Positions 4,982 to 6,172 of a stretch of 6,172 bases of DNA are shown here, piece after piece. Within the stretch, counting starts at the first letter, position 1; every line of letters begins with the position of its first letter. The stretch covers positions 1-6,172 of the forward strand of contig JAEERB010000137.1 of NCBI GenBank assembly GCA_016285615.1, given 5' to 3'. The DNA comes from Bacteroidales bacterium (GTDB lineage Bacteria; Bacteroidota; Bacteroidia; Bacteroidales; WCHB1-69). The notes below the pieces were generated by a model. The model had not been told where the DNA came from. It searched no databases and saw only the letters and a program-made list of their open reading frames with translations. Both the position numbers and the translations under genes were made by a program.

Positions 4982-6172
4982 TCAATTTCTTAACACAATA
5001 ATTTTTGCTTTCTCATTTTTAAATTGCTGCATAGTTTCACCCACATCCGCCCCGATGTATGTCGGATCACAAACAATGTATTTCAAACCGTTGCGCATGT
5101 AATAGTCGCCTGGCACACTCTTATCAGTGAACCGCACTGCCGTAGCTATATGATCGGGATAGTCGAGCAGAACCACGTCCAAGCCCACCAAATGCTTAAC
5201 CAGCCAGGCAAACAAGATGGAGCGGTCTTCGCAATCGTTATCCTTATAGTAAAAATTCTCCTCACAGAAGAAATATTTCTCGCGTCCGAACTGGTCATCG
5301 TCATAGGCATAATTAAAACCATAATGCAAATACGCCAGCAAGATGGCCACTTTCTCATACTCGCTACGTCCTTTCAAGATGGGCTCAAACACCTCCGTAA
5401 TGGAGCGTGTCCACGACTCCTCGGGATGTGCATTAGCATATATCTCCATTTCCGACAGCGGATAACTGTCGTAGAAGTCCATCACACTTTGGCTTACAGG
5501 TATCGTTATCTGCTGCCCCATCAAAGTCGTTTTATAGAAATAGCCCACAGGCTGTGGCTGCAGGCGCAACGGAGTATAGATGTTCAAATCGACGAAGGCG
5601 TACGATTGGGGAAAATCGAAACCGTATGTAAAAATTTGTCCTTCCTTTAATTGCTGCGGCGACAAATGGAAGATGTAATAGGTAACGCCATCAATCGCGA
5701 TATAAGGTAACACATAGATTTTGTTATAACTCGGCATCAAACAAACCAGTTCCTCTTCCACCCGGCCAATGCGCAGTTTATACTGCAACTGATTCATTAA
5801 GAATACGGTAAACACCGTCTGCTCGGCATATTGGTCGGGATAGAGCTTGCGGGCGAACGACTTGACCAGTTCGAATACGCCCCAGTCGTTGAGGTTCATA
5901 TTCTGCTGCTGTTCGTGACATTGGCTGACAAAAGTGGCCAAGCCGTCACACGACAGCGCATTCCAGAAGGCGGCCACCGCTTTCTCGTCCATGCCTTTCA
6001 TTCTCACGGAGCCATAGCTTCGGGGGCAGGTACAACTAAACGATTGTCGGTAGAACGAGGGCGACACAGACATCATCTCTGGAACATGCTCTTGCAACTG
6101 AGGCTCAACCATTTCGGGCTTAGGCTGCACTACAGGTATTTCCGCAGGACGCGTCGGCTCAATGATTTCACT
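4982..6172 (-). CDS. Transglutaminase-like (papain-fold) protein, C-terminal part; 5' end outside window
   Basis: The frame stays open to the right edge, 14 codons past the GTG at 6130, so that GTG is probably an internal Val and the true start lies outside. Numbering from that GTG, residues 1-20 continue a Pro/Glu-rich linker. A region without a family I can name follows (about 25-240), with a short CTCP motif at residues 33-36. The last 130 residues look like a transglutaminase core: Cys300 in DNDCEDRS (codon 5231-5233), His327 in PDHIATAV (5150-5152) and Asp355 in CDPTY (5066-5068). That is the order and spacing of the Cys-His-Asp triad, so the fold should be catalytically competent. Known members of this superfamily are proteases, amidases or cross-linking enzymes; the substrate here is unknown. 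The gene ends in TGA, 13 bases before the next ATG. An envelope location is inferred from the exported neighbours, since no signal peptide is visible. Confidence 0.85.
   Translation of the reverse strand, partial: SEIIEPTRPAEIPVVQPKPEMVEPQLQEHVPEMMSVSPSFYRQSFSCTCPRSYGSVRMKGMDEKAVAAFWNALSCDGLATFVSQCHEQQQNMNLNDWGVFELVKSFARKLYPDQYAEQTVFTVFLMNQLQYKLRIGRVEEELVCLMPSYNKIYVLPYIAIDGVTYYIFHLSPQQLKEGQIFTYGFDFPQSYAFVDLNIYTPLRLQPQPVGYFYKTTLMGQQITIPVSQSVMDFYDSYPLSEMEIYANAHPEESWTRSITEVFEPILKGRSEYEKVAILLAYLHYGFNYAYDDDQFGREKYFFCEENFYYKDNDCEDRSILFAWLVKHLVGLDVVLLDYPDHIATAVRFTDKSVPGDYYMRNGLKYIVCDPTYIGADVGETMQQFKNEKAKIIVLRN

Larger units (their letters stand above)
1..6172 (-). other. Single compact operon of envelope proteins (no promoter or terminator inside)
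   Basis: Gaps between successive genes are 13, 2, 8-14 and 11 bases, and the LPP20/NTF2 halves share one frame. None of these gaps has room for a Bacteroidota promoter (TTTG at -33, TAnnTTTG at -7) or a hairpin terminator. One transcript starting beyond 6172 and continuing past position 1 is the simplest reading. Confidence 0.75.

Noticed and set aside
5024..5650. Plus-strand open frame of 208 codons antisense to the transglutaminase-like gene
   Set aside because: It lies wholly opposite a well supported coding frame, shows no recognisable domain or ribosome binding site, and reads like the complement of real codons.

Overview
All genes in this window run on the minus strand, so transcription goes from high to low coordinates. 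The DNA looks like a member of the Bacteroidota, most likely Bacteroidales. The reasons are MKK-type signal peptides, mostly absent Shine-Dalgarno sequences, a PEGA-domain protein with an N-terminal domain I recall from Bacteroidales, a SUMF-type lipoprotein with an acidic signal after its cysteine, and a protein with a type IX secretion (T9SS) sorting-domain signature. This assignment rests on family recognition, not on a marker gene.

Layout in order of transcription: (1) the C-terminal part of a transglutaminase-like protein with an intact Cys-His-Asp triad, cut by the right window edge; (2) an exported LPP20-like protein that ends at an amber codon (TAG, 4036-4038); (3) in the same reading frame, directly after that TAG, an NTF2-like segment with no signal peptide, no ATG at its start and no ribosome binding site; (4) an exported protein with four tandem PEGA-type domains and a barrel-like C-terminus; (5) a lipoprotein with a SUMF/FGE-sulfatase fold; (6) the N-terminal 128 residues of an exported protein with a T9SS-type sorting-domain signature, cut by the left edge. 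Gaps between genes are 2 to 14 bases, so this is almost certainly one operon whose promoter lies beyond position 6172. No gene-free stretch exceeds 30 bases. I see no RNA gene, insertion sequence, CRISPR array or terminator.

The encoded proteins whose N-termini are visible all carry export signals, except the NTF2-like piece. The operon therefore reads as a cell-envelope or surface module of mostly unnamed proteins: a papain-like enzyme, an LPP20/NTF2 periplasmic protein, a PEGA/barrel protein probably anchored in the outer membrane, a SUMF lipoprotein and a possible T9SS substrate. Its function cannot be read from sequence alone.

The most notable point is that items 2 and 3 look like one gene of 612 codons split by a single in-frame TAG. 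A nonsense mutation, a sequence error, or read-through/reassigned TAG would all fit. No gene in this window strictly needs TAG as its stop: the only other TAG, at the end of the PEGA gene, is followed in frame by TGA four codons later.
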